Shown here in pieces: positions 15,321-24,442 of a stretch of DNA of 60,476 nucleotides. Position 1 is the first letter of the stretch; each line of letters opens with the position of its first letter. Source of the stretch: Herpetosiphon giganteus (lineage in GTDB: Bacteria > Chloroflexota > Chloroflexia > Chloroflexales > Herpetosiphonaceae); the NCBI RefSeq assembly GCF_016907925.1, contig NZ_JAFBCZ010000036.1, forward strand, positions 1 to 60,476. The letters run 5' to 3'. The position numbers were made by a program, and so were the translations under genes. The notes below the pieces were generated by a model. It had not been told where the DNA came from and ran no database searches. It saw only the letters and a list, made by a program, of their open reading frames with translations.

Positions 15321-16319
15321 ATGCGCGCACTTGTATTTAGTGGCGGTGCCAATCGCGGTTCACTCCAAGCAGGAGCCGCCCTTGCCCTGCTCGAAGCAGG
15401 CATTACCCCCGATTTAGTGGTTGGTTCTTCAGTTGGTTCAATTAATGCAGCAGTTCTCGCATGTAATCCCAGTTTGGCTGGCATTCAACGCATTGCTCAG
15501 CGCTGGAAAACCGTTAAACGCGAGGATATTTTTCCTGGTGGCTCGTTGCGCTCTGCTTGGCGCGTGATGCGTGGGCGTGGCTCGCTGCACAATAATCATG
15601 GCTTACGCCGTTTTATTCTCTCATTGCTGCCACCGAATATTCGCCGCTTCAGCGATTTGGCAATGCCCTTTTTTGTGACCGCTACCAATTATCGTACTGG
15701 CGATATGCATTTGTTTGGCGACGATCCGCGCGAGCGTTTGGTCGATGCCTTGATGGCGAGTGCCGCCGTGCCGCCCTACTTGCCAGCCTATCATTATCGC
15801 GGTGAAACCTACCTTGATGGCGGCTTTGTTTCAAATTTGCCCATCGGTGTAGCCTTACAGCAAGGTGCAAGCGAAATTTGGGCCTTGGAAATTGGGCTTG
15901 ATGCTGCTTCAACGGTGCCGCCATTTGGCATGCGTGGCTCGTTGACCCGCACGTTTGATGCCTTGATGCGTCGTCAAATGGCCCACGAACGCGAATTAGT
16001 GCGCTTGGCAGCCAAAGCGGGAGTTAAAGTCCATCATATTCAAATGTTGCATTATAGTGGGCTTGATGTACGCGATTTTCGCTATAGCGGCCAGTTGATG
16101 GAACTGGGCTATCAAAGTGCCAAAACCTATCTCAATGAGCAAAGCCAATTAGCGCCAGTTGCTGCGCCAATCGAGCCAGCCCGCCGCAGCAAACTAGAGG
16201 CTGCTTTGCGCACTAGCATTGCTGCTCAAGCCCAATTAGCCCGCTTACGCTTTGGCATGCTGCGTGGATTGCTGCGCCGCCAAGGCCTGCCGCAAGATTC
16301 GGTTATTCCACCAAATTAG
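15321..16319 (+). CDS. Patatin-like phospholipase
   Basis: A 332-residue protein with the patatin Ser-Asp dyad. The oxyanion motif GGANRGSLQAG is at residues 8-18, the nucleophile motif GSSVGS near 35-40, and the aspartate motif LDGGF near 170-174. This is the cytosolic or membrane-associated RssA/YlbK-like group of lipid acyl hydrolases. The C-terminal 60 residues are basic and Ala/Arg-rich (RRSKLEAALRTSIAAQAQLARLR), perhaps a membrane-contact helix. It has AAAGG upstream of the ATG. It is convergent with pssA, separated by a bidirectional terminator. Confidence 0.88.
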   Translation: MRALVFSGGANRGSLQAGAALALLEAGITPDLVVGSSVGSINAAVLACNPSLAGIQRIAQRWKTVKREDIFPGGSLRSAWRVMRGRGSLHNNHGLRRFILSLLPPNIRRFSDLAMPFFVTATNYRTGDMHLFGDDPRERLVDALMASAAVPPYLPAYHYRGETYLDGGFVSNLPIGVALQQGASEIWALEIGLDAASTVPPFGMRGSLTRTFDALMRRQMAHERELVRLAAKAGVKVHHIQMLHYSGLDVRDFRYSGQLMELGYQSAKTYLNEQSQLAPVAAPIEPARRSKLEAALRTSIAAQAQLARLRFGMLRGLLRRQGLPQDSVIPPN

Positions 16320-16341
16320 GTATTGCTGACATTTTAGAATG

Positions 16342-16370
16342 CTTGGGCGTAGCAAACAACTACGCCCAAG
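16342..16370. terminator. Bidirectional terminator between patatin gene and pssA
   Basis: A perfect 11-bp stem CTTGGGCGTAG / CTACGCCCAAG with loop CAAACAA between two convergent stop codons. Confidence 0.65.
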
Positions 16371-16375
16371 TGTCG

Positions 16376-17074
16376 TTAAGCAGCTGTGCGCGAGCCACGC
16401 CCGCGAATTGTCCAAACGATGTTGGCAATCAAGCCATAGGAGATGTAGCTTAGCGGTAAGACATACAGAAATTGGCTTGGCCGCGACAGAGCCAAGACGA
16501 AAATCGCAATAAAGGCGATGCGAATCGGCAAAAAGGCTTCAAATGCAATTTGCTCAACACTGGGAAAACGCAACGTGCTGACCATCAAAAAGCCCGTAAA
16601 GCCAATTAATGCGGTGGCAACGTAGGGGTCGAGCGCGCCCGTGTAGAGCGCCAACGAGGCTGCGGTCATGCCCGCCATTGGAATCGGCATGCCGACAAAG
16701 AAGCGCTTATCCGAGCTGGTGATTAAGTTGTAGCGAGCCAAGCGGCCAGCGCCACAACAGACGAAAATGCCTGCGGCAATCGTGCCCAGCCAGCCGACCT
16801 CGCGCAAAGAAACTTGATAAATCAGCAGCGCCGGAGCCGTGCCAAACGAAACCACATCGGCCAGCGAATCAAGTTCCTTGCCAAATTCGCCACTTACGCC
16901 CAGCATGCGCGCAGTTCGCCCATCGAGTGTATCGAAAATGGCAGCCAAACAAATTAGTACTGCGGCTCTGAAAGCCTGACCATCAACAGCAGCAATAACT
17001 GCTAAAAAGCCGCAAAACAGGTTGCCCGACGTAACCAGATTGGGAACCCATGAACGGCGAAATTTCACAGCCAT
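16376..17074 (-). CDS. pssA: CDP-diacylglycerol-serine O-phosphatidyltransferase
   Basis: A 232-residue membrane enzyme that makes phosphatidylserine from CDP-diacylglycerol and serine. The CDP-alcohol phosphotransferase signature is complete: DGRTAR, eight residues, then GKELDSLAD (D-G-x2-A-R-x8-G-x3-D-x3-D), near residues 55-80. About six membrane segments follow. The ATG at 17074 is chosen because the upstream frame is only psd in another frame; it overlaps the end of psd by 10 bases, so the two are translationally coupled. Together they form the phosphatidylethanolamine pathway. Confidence 0.92.
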   Translation of the reverse strand: MAVKFRRSWVPNLVTSGNLFCGFLAVIAAVDGQAFRAAVLICLAAIFDTLDGRTARMLGVSGEFGKELDSLADVVSFGTAPALLIYQVSLREVGWLGTIAAGIFVCCGAGRLARYNLITSSDKRFFVGMPIPMAGMTAASLALYTGALDPYVATALIGFTGFLMVSTLRFPSVEQIAFEAFLPIRIAFIAIFVLALSRPSQFLYVLPLSYISYGLIANIVWTIRGRGSRTAA

Positions 17075-17727
17075 GCTCCAATCTGAGTCAGCCCACCTTT
17101 GATGGCTTGACCCTTTTTGACAAAGACGTTGATTGAGCCGCTTGGCACCAAAATATCGGTGCGCGAGCCAAACTTGATCAAGCCAAAGCGTTCGCCAGCG
17201 CCTAATTCTTCGCCAACCACAGGCCAAGTTACAATGCGGCGGGCCACCAAACCAGCAATTTGGCTGATCAAAACAGGGCCATGCTCAGTTTCTAGCCCAA
17301 TATAAGCCCGTTCGTTAACAATATCGGCCTCGCCATCCCAAGCTGCGCGAAATTCGCCTTGCACATAATCGCGATACTGCACCGTGCCAGCGCAAGGCGT
17401 GCGATTGATGTGAACATCAAACACCGATAAGAATGTAACAATTCTGGTGGCCTTACCGCCAATAAAGCGTGGCTCATCGACCTCATCAATCATTGTGACA
17501 TGGCCATCGGCGGCGGCGTAGAGAATTGAACTATCGGCGGGGCATTCGCGGTCGGGGTCGCGGAAGAAATAGCTGGTAAACGCGGTAAGTGCGAGGGGTA
17601 GTGCCGCTGCCTTGCGACTAAATAACGCTGTTAGGGCAGTTAACCCCAAGCCGGCCCCGATGAAAGGCATGCCTTCGATGGCAATACCTGGCAGTGAACG
17701 GCGAACACGAGCGCGGGTAGAAGGCAT
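17065..17727 (-). CDS. psd: Phosphatidylserine decarboxylase (short proenzyme type)
   Basis: A 220-residue decarboxylase converting phosphatidylserine to phosphatidylethanolamine. It has two hydrophobic N-terminal segments, SYFFRDPDRECP, the DGHV segment near residue 75, FLSVFDVHINR (conserved His), and a processing site KFGSRTDILVP near 187-197, where cleavage before Ser of FGS would create the pyruvoyl cofactor. The length and FGS (rather than LGST) fit the short archaeal/Gram-positive class. It is first in the psd-pssA operon, with a promoter at 17811-17839. Confidence 0.92.
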   Translation of the reverse strand: MPSTRARVRRSLPGIAIEGMPFIGAGLGLTALTALFSRKAAALPLALTAFTSYFFRDPDRECPADSSILYAAADGHVTMIDEVDEPRFIGGKATRIVTFLSVFDVHINRTPCAGTVQYRDYVQGEFRAAWDGEADIVNERAYIGLETEHGPVLISQIAGLVARRIVTWPVVGEELGAGERFGLIKFGSRTDILVPSGSINVFVKKGQAIKGGLTQIGAWL

Positions 17728-17810
17728 GAAGCGACTCCTTAAAAAACTATTAGACAGGCCTTAATCGGCGCTGTAACAGACATGCTTGAATTGAGGCGTA
17801 ATTATACCAT

Positions 17811-17839
17811 CGTGCTTTATTAATGCTAGCTTGAATCAA
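17811..17839 (-). promoter_or_regulatory. Promoter of psd-pssA
   Basis: On the minus strand, TTGATT (17839-17834), 17 bases, TATAAT (17816-17811). This near-consensus promoter lies 84 bases before the psd start. Confidence 0.6.
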
Positions 17840-17841
17840 AA

Positions 17842-17871
17842 TTCGACAGACTTGGCTTGATTGCATACAAT
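17842..17871 (+). promoter_or_regulatory. Possible promoter of the PspC-domain operon
   Basis: TTCGAC, 18 bases, TACAAT, reading toward the gene at 18040 and leaving a leader of about 160 bases. The rest of this 312-base divergent gap shows no gene; it includes imperfect palindromes but nothing I can name. Confidence 0.35.
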
Positions 17872-18039
17872 GCCAACCGCTTGCAAGCCCCACACCAAGG
17901 CTTGAACTTAGCACGTACGAACCCTGCAAAAAAAGGTTTCAACGATTAGGCTGTTGGTTCAGAGATTGCTTGCAACAATTGAACCACAAAGCACGTCATA
18001 TCGGTAGCAAATACAGAACACAAGGTTCGGAGGCAAACA

Positions 18040-18606
18040 ATGCAACCACGGTTATTGCGCTCCTACTACGACCGCAAGCTTGCTGGCGTATGTGGAGGGT
18101 TAGGTGCTTATTTTGAAATTGATTCAACGCTGGTGCGTTTAGTCATGATTTTACTCATCTTTACAGGCTTAAGTTTCTTTATTTATCCTGTATTGTGGTT
18201 AATTATGCCAAGCGAAAAACCTGGGGCTATGCCACCACCTTTTATGCCACACCAGCAAGCGGGCGTTGTGCCACCACCACAGCAACCAATCAACGCTGCC
18301 CGCCCGCCGTATCGCTATGACCCATTTACGGGCCAGCCAATCGCTGAGCAACCAGAGGCCTATACTGGCACAACCGTCCAAGTGCGGCCAGACCAATATA
18401 TGCCGCCATTTATCCAAGGCCAACAACCAGCGCCAGCTCCAACGCCAGCGCCCCGTTCAACCCGCAACAACAAGCATGTTCTTGGTTTGTTGCTGCTGGC
18501 ATTCGGCATGATTACGATGATCGATAAATTTGGCGGCGCTGCCGAATTCATTACACCATTGCTCTTGATTGGTTTAGGGATCATGCTGTTTCGTCGGCGC
18601 GGATAA
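18040..18606 (+). CDS. PspC-domain membrane protein
   Basis: A 188-residue protein. The PspC domain (residues 5-60) starts with LRSYYDRKLAGVCGGLGAYF and holds one membrane helix (VRLVMILLIFTGLSFFIYPVLWLIM). A Pro/Gln-rich linker with many aromatic and basic residues covers about 68-145. A second hydrophobic region at the C-terminus (VLGLLLLAFGMITMI and PLLLIGLGIMLF) ends RRRG. Phage-shock-C domains sense or react to envelope stress. GGAGG stands before the ATG. The next gene starts 14 bases later and is of LiaF type, so the two likely act together at the membrane. Confidence 0.85.
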   Translation: MQPRLLRSYYDRKLAGVCGGLGAYFEIDSTLVRLVMILLIFTGLSFFIYPVLWLIMPSEKPGAMPPPFMPHQQAGVVPPPQQPINAARPPYRYDPFTGQPIAEQPEAYTGTTVQVRPDQYMPPFIQGQQPAPAPTPAPRSTRNNKHVLGLLLLAFGMITMIDKFGGAAEFITPLLLIGLGIMLFRRRG

Positions 18607-18620
18607 GAGAGGGGTTTGCG

Positions 18621-19499
18621 ATGACAACTGTAACGGAGCAAACACCGCGCCGTTCATTATTCTGGCCCTGTCTGCTGATTGGCCTCGGTTTGCTGGGCGC
18701 GCTTTCAGCAATCGATGTGTTTGAGGCCAGTTTGTTCGACATCCTTGAACAGTTTTGGCCAGTCTTGTTGATCGGGGCTGGCCTTGATTTGTTGTTGGTG
18801 CGCAATCGCCCGAAGTTGGGGCTTGGTTTGGCGCTGCTGGTGTTGGCAATTATGGGCGTTTATGGGCTTACCTACAACGAGCCAAATTACGCTATTAGCT
18901 ACCCTCAAGGCGCAACAATGCCCGAAACGGCGCATATTATCGTGAAGGAACGCACCAGCACGCTGACAATTAAGCCAGAAATGCTCGATGGCCAAGCGTC
19001 GATCGCTGGAATTGTTCAAGCAAGTAATATCAATGTGCGCGAATTGCAACCAGACAGCGATCAAATAACGATTGTCTTAGGCCAAGATAGCCCATTAGGT
19101 ACCAATCGATCAGATCAAACAATTTTGGTCTCGATGAATCATGCGGTTGATTTCGATTGGGATTTGCGCGATGTAAGCTTAAACGCTGATTTAACGTCGT
19201 TGCAAATTGGCAAAATTGATGCAAAATTGCAGGCTGGCACGGCAACGATTTCCTTGGCTGAGCGCGGGGAGTATCATTTTAATATCGATGCCACGACTTT
19301 AGACCTGACCTTGCCGCTTGGCGTTCCGGTGCGAATTCATCGCGATGATACGGCTACGGCCTTCAACCTCGACCAAAGCTTGGATATTCAATTGATTGAT
19401 GATGATCTGTATAGCAGCCCAGGTTGGGAAGAGAGCGACGAAACCTATCGCTTAGATATTTATCTTTCTGGCTCGGCTTCGAGCATCAACATCAAATAG
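18621..19499 (+). CDS. LiaF-like membrane protein
   Basis: A 292-residue protein. Residues 10-90 hold three to four hydrophobic segments of the LiaI/LiaF transmembrane type (LFWPCLLIGLGLLGAL, QFWPVLLIGAGLDLLLV). The rest, from about residue 105, is a beta-rich toast-rack type domain (IIVKERTSTLTIKPEML, LSIDI-like strands) exposed outside the membrane. LiaF proteins inhibit the LiaRS cell-envelope stress system in Firmicutes; no liaRS pair is visible here. It probably forms an operon with the preceding PspC gene. A strong terminator follows. Confidence 0.75.
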   Translation: MTTVTEQTPRRSLFWPCLLIGLGLLGALSAIDVFEASLFDILEQFWPVLLIGAGLDLLLVRNRPKLGLGLALLVLAIMGVYGLTYNEPNYAISYPQGATMPETAHIIVKERTSTLTIKPEMLDGQASIAGIVQASNINVRELQPDSDQITIVLGQDSPLGTNRSDQTILVSMNHAVDFDWDLRDVSLNADLTSLQIGKIDAKLQAGTATISLAERGEYHFNIDATTLDLTLPLGVPVRIHRDDTATAFNLDQSLDIQLIDDDLYSSPGWEESDETYRLDIYLSGSASSINIK

Positions 19500-19525
19500 C
19501 CTGCGTGCCAACCGAACGAATCAAG

Positions 19526-19558
19526 CCCGCAGCCATGAAGCTCATGGCTGCGGGGTTT
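19526..19558 (+). terminator. Terminator after the PspC/LiaF-like operon
   Basis: CCCGCAGCCATGA / TCATGGCTGCGGG is a perfect 13-bp stem with loop AGC followed by GTTTT. It lies between convergent stop codons, so it may serve both sides. Confidence 0.8.
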
Positions 19559-19562
19559 TGAT

Positions 19563-21545
19563 TTAGGCTTGAGCTAATTCGACGTACTCTTGTTTGATAA
19601 TTTGATCGGCGCTGACTCCGGCCAATTGCAGCAATTCACTGATAATTTGGGTTTTGCTTTCAGCGTCGCGAGCCGACCAGGTGCGGCTCTTGATTTCCAA
19701 ATAGGTGCCTTTGGCTGGGCCACTGGTGATCATGTCGATGTTGACCGCAAAATCAACCTCGCCATACATAATCCGCCAGCGGCGACGATATTTTTCGACT
19801 TCAAGCACATGGTCGGGCGAGAAATATTCGCGATAGAAGCGCAACGAGCGATCAGCTGGGGCGGTGTAGCGAGCGCGGGAAAGCAACACTGCCGAGGGCA
19901 AATCTTCGCGTTCGTTGGGCATCGTCAAGGTCAAGTTATATTTTGGCTCAATCCGCGAGCCATCAACCCGATGATCTTCACGGTAGCGAATGCGGCCACG
20001 GGTTGCATCATCGAAGAGCAGATAGGTATCGTATTGCTTGCGTTCGCTGGCTTTGGTAATTTGAACCGCATGCGAGGCCAGCAAGGCTTCGACACCACTG
20101 GCATCTTCCAAGCGCGCTTTGACTTGAACTTCGAAGATTTCGGCCTGCTTGACTCCGCCGATGGCCAAAATTTTATCCAATAGATTGACTTCGCGTTGGC
20201 TGAGGAATTGATTGATGGTTTCGGCGATGCGCATGGCATTGACCCGCACTTCGTTTTCATCAAGGGTCAATAATTGGCGATCTTGCATCACCCACGCGCC
20301 ATCGATCAACACGTGGCGCACATCGCCTGATCGGACTGAGTAGACCAAGTGATTGTAGATTGAATCGTTGCTGTAGTTGTAGGCTGGGGCTGGCACAACG
20401 TGTAATCCGCCAAGCTCAACAATGGTAACATCGGCGCGTTTGCCAACTTCAAGGCTGCCGACCAAATGCTCAAGGTGCACTGCTTTGGCTCCCATGCTGG
20501 TAGCCATGGCAAAGACTTGTTTGGCGGTGACCACGGTTGGGTCGCCAGTCACACCTTTGGGCAAAATTGCCGCCAAATGAACTTCCATCCACAAATCTTG
20601 GTCATCATTGGAGGCGGGGCCGTCGGTGCCAAGCCCAACATTCACCCCAGCTTGGAGCATTTCGCTATACTTGGCCACGCCGCTGGCCAGTTTGAGGTTG
20701 CTGGTTGGGCAGGGCACTGCGCCAGCGTTATGTTTTTTGAGCAATTGCATATCGCGTTTGTCGATGTGCACACAGTGGGCTGCAATCCCTTTGCCTGTGA
20801 AAGCATCCAAATCGGCAACATAGGCGATTGGCGATTTATCGACCAACTGGCGAGCTTCTTCAACTTCGCGAGCGGTTTCGCTGAGGTGAGTTACCAACGG
20901 CACATCGAATTCGCGGGCCAAATCGGCGGCAGCGCGATAGATGGTGCTATTACAGGTGTAGGGTGCGTGTGGGGCAATCGCCGGAATCACACGCCCATGA
21001 TCTTTCCATTGCTCAAAAAAGCGCCGAGTGCGCTCTAAACCTTCATCGTAGGAGGCTGCGTCAGGAGTTGGCCATTTCATCACGGTTTGGCCACAGATGG
21101 CGCGCATGCCTGCTTGGTCGGCGGCGCGGGCAACTTCTTCCTCGAAGAAATACATATCGACGAAGCTAGTAATGCCGCCTTTGATCATTTCGGCACACGA
21201 GAGGCGCGTGCCATGGTAGACGAATTCGGGGTTGACAAAGCGACTTTCGACCGGAAACATATACCCATAGAGCCACACATCCAGCTGTTGATCGGCGACG
21301 ATGCCGCGCAACAAGCTCATTGGAACGTGAGCATGGCCATTGATTAAGCCAGGCACAATGGCATGATTGGTACAGTCGATCGTTTGATTGGCGGTATAGC
21401 GCTCGCGTAATTCGCTGCTTGACCCAACCGCAACGATCGCACCAGCCTGAATTGCCACCCCACCATCACGAATGATCGTTCCTGCTGCGTCCATTGTTAC
21501 GACGATGCCATTAAGCAGCAGGGTATCAATTTGTTCTAAAGCCAT
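19563..21545 (-). CDS. Amidohydrolase (MTA/SAH deaminase-like) fused to a CYTH domain
   Basis: A 660-residue fusion. Residues 1-450 are a TRZ/ATZ-type amidohydrolase: metal site NGHAHVP (His71, His73), the MDMYFFEE-type loop, IAPHAPYTC, LVTHLSET, a substrate-side AHCVHIDK and GTDGPASNDDQDLWMEV with the metal-binding Asp. This wording is close to S-adenosylhomocysteine/methylthioadenosine deaminases. Residues about 475-650 are a CYTH (triphosphate tunnel) domain: FEVQVKARLED, many Arg/Lys/Glu on alternating positions, RWRIMYGEVDFAVNID and YLEIKSRTWS. The usual ExExK is ExQxK here. The CYTH part may bind a triphosphate or act as a second enzyme. GAGG stands before the ATG. Confidence 0.8.
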   Translation of the reverse strand: MALEQIDTLLLNGIVVTMDAAGTIIRDGGVAIQAGAIVAVGSSSELRERYTANQTIDCTNHAIVPGLINGHAHVPMSLLRGIVADQQLDVWLYGYMFPVESRFVNPEFVYHGTRLSCAEMIKGGITSFVDMYFFEEEVARAADQAGMRAICGQTVMKWPTPDAASYDEGLERTRRFFEQWKDHGRVIPAIAPHAPYTCNSTIYRAAADLAREFDVPLVTHLSETAREVEEARQLVDKSPIAYVADLDAFTGKGIAAHCVHIDKRDMQLLKKHNAGAVPCPTSNLKLASGVAKYSEMLQAGVNVGLGTDGPASNDDQDLWMEVHLAAILPKGVTGDPTVVTAKQVFAMATSMGAKAVHLEHLVGSLEVGKRADVTIVELGGLHVVPAPAYNYSNDSIYNHLVYSVRSGDVRHVLIDGAWVMQDRQLLTLDENEVRVNAMRIAETINQFLSQREVNLLDKILAIGGVKQAEIFEVQVKARLEDASGVEALLASHAVQITKASERKQYDTYLLFDDATRGRIRYREDHRVDGSRIEPKYNLTLTMPNEREDLPSAVLLSRARYTAPADRSLRFYREYFSPDHVLEVEKYRRRWRIMYGEVDFAVNIDMITSGPAKGTYLEIKSRTWSARDAESKTQIISELLQLAGVSADQIIKQEYVELAQA

Positions 21546-21569
21546 TTGGCCTCCTTATGTTGCACAAAA

Positions 21570-21591
21570 GCACAAGCATCATCGCTTGTGC
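21570..21591 (-). terminator. Hairpin terminator after the gene ending at 21667
   Basis: GCACAAGC / GCTTGTGC with loop ATCATC, followed on the minus strand by TTTTG. It lies just upstream of the amidohydrolase start, and separates the two genes. Confidence 0.6.
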
Positions 21592-21666
21592 CTTAGATGG
21601 CAAATTTGAGTCCCGTCTGGCGGGAGGTATTCAGGTCATTGTACCACGGTTTTGGTTAAATGTGGA

Positions 21667-22557
21667 TCAAGCCAGTGCTAAATGTTGAGCAAAGACATAT
21701 TTGGTTGTGTTAACCAGAGTTTGTGCGCCCATAATAAACTCTTGGGTTTCTTGATAATTCAGCACGCCATAGAGTTGGGCGATGCGTTGGCGCAAGGCGC
21801 TGCGTCCAGCATGCCAATAGCCCCAACCAGTGGCAGTTAGGCGCAAACCACGATCGTCACGGGTGATCCATTGTTGGGCCAACAGGGCTTCGATGGCGCT
21901 TTCGGCGCAGATGCCCAAATAGGGATCGACCGCGATCAGCAAATTGCAGCGCGAAATTGGGCTATGCTGTTTGATAATTGTGCGCAAAATGATGCCTTGG
22001 GCTGGGCTAATGCCACAGGCATGCCATGCCAAGGCCTTGGCATCGGCGCGATAGTTGCTCAGCGCCGTGCAAACCAACAACGCCCGTTCTTCAAAGGTTG
22101 CTGCTTTGTTGGCGCTGGGGCGTGGGCCATAGGCATACAGAAGATGGTCAAGGCAGGCTTGAGCAGGAATCGTGGCACATAAGCGTTCGCCATATTCGGC
22201 GACAGCTTGGGCAGCGGCAGTTGGCCAAAGATTCAATAATTCTTGGATTAAATCGGCGCGTTCGAGCAAATAGCTGGGATAGCGCGGCCCAGGCTCGTAT
22301 TTGCCATGATCAAGCACGAGCCACCCTTGCTGCAAGGCCTTTTCGAGCACACTTGCAACAATCAACGGGGTGTAATAATGGAGGTAATTGACATAACCGT
22401 GCAAGGTTTGACGGGGATAGCGAACAACCGACTCGATTAATAATAAATCGCGCCATGAACCGCAGGTTTGTTTGCCGAAGGTGTGCCAACGGGGGTGGTC
22501 GATCAAGCTATGGTAAACAGCTTGGATGGCGGTGGGCAAAGAGTGTACTGTCATCAT
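21667..22557 (-). CDS. Unknown protein, possible winged-helix content
   Basis: A 296-residue soluble protein that I do not recognise. It starts at the ATG at 22557, where AGGAGG lies eight bases upstream; the longer frame is unlikely. The middle is helical, with LLERADLIQELLNLWP, and the C-terminal third (AIEALLAQQWITRDDRGLRLTATGWGYW) looks like a winged-helix or MarR-like wing with strand-turn-strand, suggesting DNA or RNA binding. There is no membrane segment. It sits between a DUF218 gene and the amidohydrolase on the same strand, but a terminator separates it from the latter. Confidence 0.6.
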   Translation of the reverse strand: MMTVHSLPTAIQAVYHSLIDHPRWHTFGKQTCGSWRDLLLIESVVRYPRQTLHGYVNYLHYYTPLIVASVLEKALQQGWLVLDHGKYEPGPRYPSYLLERADLIQELLNLWPTAAAQAVAEYGERLCATIPAQACLDHLLYAYGPRPSANKAATFEERALLVCTALSNYRADAKALAWHACGISPAQGIILRTIIKQHSPISRCNLLIAVDPYLGICAESAIEALLAQQWITRDDRGLRLTATGWGYWHAGRSALRQRIAQLYGVLNYQETQEFIMGAQTLVNTTKYVFAQHLALA

Positions 22558-22636
22558 CGCGTGGCCTCCTCTGAAAGCACATACGCTGACTTTGACGCAC
22601 GGATGCTCACGTTTTGGTATGCCAAAAGTCACGATC

Positions 22637-23245
22637 TTATTGGTCTAAGAGTACATAGGCTAAGTAGGCCAATGTTTCGCGGCTGGTAGCTTTGATACTA
22701 GCCCAATTCGTAGTTGGTGTATTGGCCTTGACGGGCGCACCAAAGCTGGTAATGCCATAGTCGTGAGCCATTTTGAGCGCGCGCAACATGTGTGGCGGGT
22801 CGGTCACAATCAACAAGCTATCGATTTGCTGGCGCTGCATTTCATCGCGCACTGCCAACAAGGTGGTGCGAGTGTCGCTGCCTTGGGCCACGCTGATGAT
22901 CAAGGTTGGATCGATCGATTGCTCAATCAAAAAATCATAGGCTACCGAGGCTTCCGAGCGGGTGTCGTTGAGGCCAGTGCCGCCAGAAACGATGATGCGG
23001 CGGGCATAGCCCAAGCGATACAGCCGAATTGCTTCGCTCAAACGGGCTTCGAGCACTGGCGACGGCTCGCCATCCCACTGGGCTGCGCCGAGCACCAACA
23101 AAGCATCAACTGGGCGCAATTCTGCTCGGTCAGCTTGGCGCGCCACAATATAGCCAGTGCTGATAAATAGCACAGTTGCCAAACAGATGCTGGCGAATAG
23201 CCCACGAAGGCTGCGGCGGAGCCATTGTTTTGCTGGTGATTGCAT
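22637..23245 (-). CDS. DUF218 (YdcF/SanA-like) membrane-anchored protein
   Basis: A 202-residue protein with a basic N-terminus, one membrane helix (about residues 16-36) and a DUF218 domain facing out: VDALLVLGAAQWDGEPSPVLEARLSEAIRLY, RRIIVSGGTG, EASVAYDFLIEQSID and LLIVTDPPHMLRAL. SanA/YdcF proteins affect envelope integrity and may bind S-adenosylmethionine; the activity is unsettled. AAGGATC precedes the ATG at 23245, which I prefer to the upstream Met. It is divergent from mtnA. Confidence 0.8.
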   Translation of the reverse strand: MQSPAKQWLRRSLRGLFASICLATVLFISTGYIVARQADRAELRPVDALLVLGAAQWDGEPSPVLEARLSEAIRLYRLGYARRIIVSGGTGLNDTRSEASVAYDFLIEQSIDPTLIISVAQGSDTRTTLLAVRDEMQRQQIDSLLIVTDPPHMLRALKMAHDYGITSFGAPVKANTPTTNWASIKATSRETLAYLAYVLLDQ

Positions 23246-23356
23246 TGCGATCCTTTGCCCTATGCTTGCTGATTTTGGCCCTATACTACCACGCTCACGC
23301 GAGTTGGCGTGCAATCTCTGCTACAATTTTAGCATCAACGAAATATGAGGTTGCCG

Positions 23357-24436
23357 ATGACTGGACGTTTACCTTTGCTGACCCGCCGTGGCGATACCTT
23401 GCGCTACGACCGCGAAAAAAGCATTGTTTCCATATTAAATCGCCGTTTGTATCCTGCCGAAACTGTTTGGGTCGATTGCGCCGATCTTGAAGCCGTAGCG
23501 CAAGCAATTGAAACGATGGTGATTCAGGGCGGCCCGCCCTTGGCCTACGCTGCTGGCTATGGTTTGGCCTTGGCGCTCGATCGCGCTAGTGACTATTCGT
23601 TGGCTGAGCAACAAGCGGTTTTAGGTCAAGCGCTGGAGCGTTTGCGCCGCACTCGCCCAACTGCCGACGATTTGCACACCATTTTGGCCGAAGCAGAACG
23701 CTTGGCCTTGCAGGCACTTAATCAAAATAAAGCGCCAAACGACGTAGTTTATCGCTATGTTGCTGGCGAAATTCAACGTGGCGACCGTTCGGCGGAGCGC
23801 TGTGGCGTGCGCGCTGCTGAGTTGCTGACCGATGGCGATACTATTTTGACGGTGTGCTATCCTGGCGCTGCATTCAATTGGATGCTCTACACGGCTGTGG
23901 TGAAACAGGGCAAACAAGTGGCGGTGATGCCAACCGAAACTCGCCCATATGGCCAAGGCATTCGCTTGACCGCCTCGCAAGCTTTGGAAATTGGCTCGCA
24001 GGTGACAGTGATTAACGATAATATGTCGGGTTTTTGCTTGAGCCGCGATATGATTAGCGTCTATATCACCGCTGCTGATCGGATTGCGCTCGATGGCTCG
24101 ATTGCCAATAAAGTTGGTACCTATACCAATGCTGTGTTAGCCAAACGCCATGGCGTGCCGTTTTATGTGCTGGGCTACGATGGCCCCGATATTAACACAC
24201 CAACCGGTGCTGAGATTCCAATTGAGGAACGTAATGGCGATGAAGTGTTGATGATGAATGGCCAGCGCATCGCTCCAGCAGGCGTGCGTGGCTATTATCC
24301 AGCCTTTGATGTTACGCCGCCAGAATTGATTAGCAGTATTGTGACTGATCGCGGAATTTATCGCCCAGCCATGATTGAACGCTATTTGGATGATAGCAGC
24401 GATGCTCCGTTAGACGTTATTCCATTGTTGGGATAA
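23357..24436 (+). CDS. mtnA: S-methyl-5-thioribose-1-phosphate isomerase family protein
   Basis: A 359-residue eIF2B-alpha-type isomerase that converts methylthioribose-1-phosphate to methylthioribulose-1-phosphate (or the 5-deoxyribose equivalent). The catalytic Cys region (TVCYPGAAFNWML), PTETRPYGQGIRLTA, INDNMSGFCLS, and AADRIALDGSIANKVGTYTNAVLAK with the catalytic Asp are present. The usual RGAPAIG loop is QGGPPLAY, an uncommon variant, so substrate preference may differ from textbook MtnA. The ATG at 23357 is preceded by GAGG. A terminator follows. A deaminase of the MTA/SAH type is encoded 1.8 kb upstream and a class II aldolase 11 kb downstream. Confidence 0.83.
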   Translation: MTGRLPLLTRRGDTLRYDREKSIVSILNRRLYPAETVWVDCADLEAVAQAIETMVIQGGPPLAYAAGYGLALALDRASDYSLAEQQAVLGQALERLRRTRPTADDLHTILAEAERLALQALNQNKAPNDVVYRYVAGEIQRGDRSAERCGVRAAELLTDGDTILTVCYPGAAFNWMLYTAVVKQGKQVAVMPTETRPYGQGIRLTASQALEIGSQVTVINDNMSGFCLSRDMISVYITAADRIALDGSIANKVGTYTNAVLAKRHGVPFYVLGYDGPDINTPTGAEIPIEERNGDEVLMMNGQRIAPAGVRGYYPAFDVTPPELISSIVTDRGIYRPAMIERYLDDSSDAPLDVIPLLG

Positions 24437-24442
24437 ATAATT

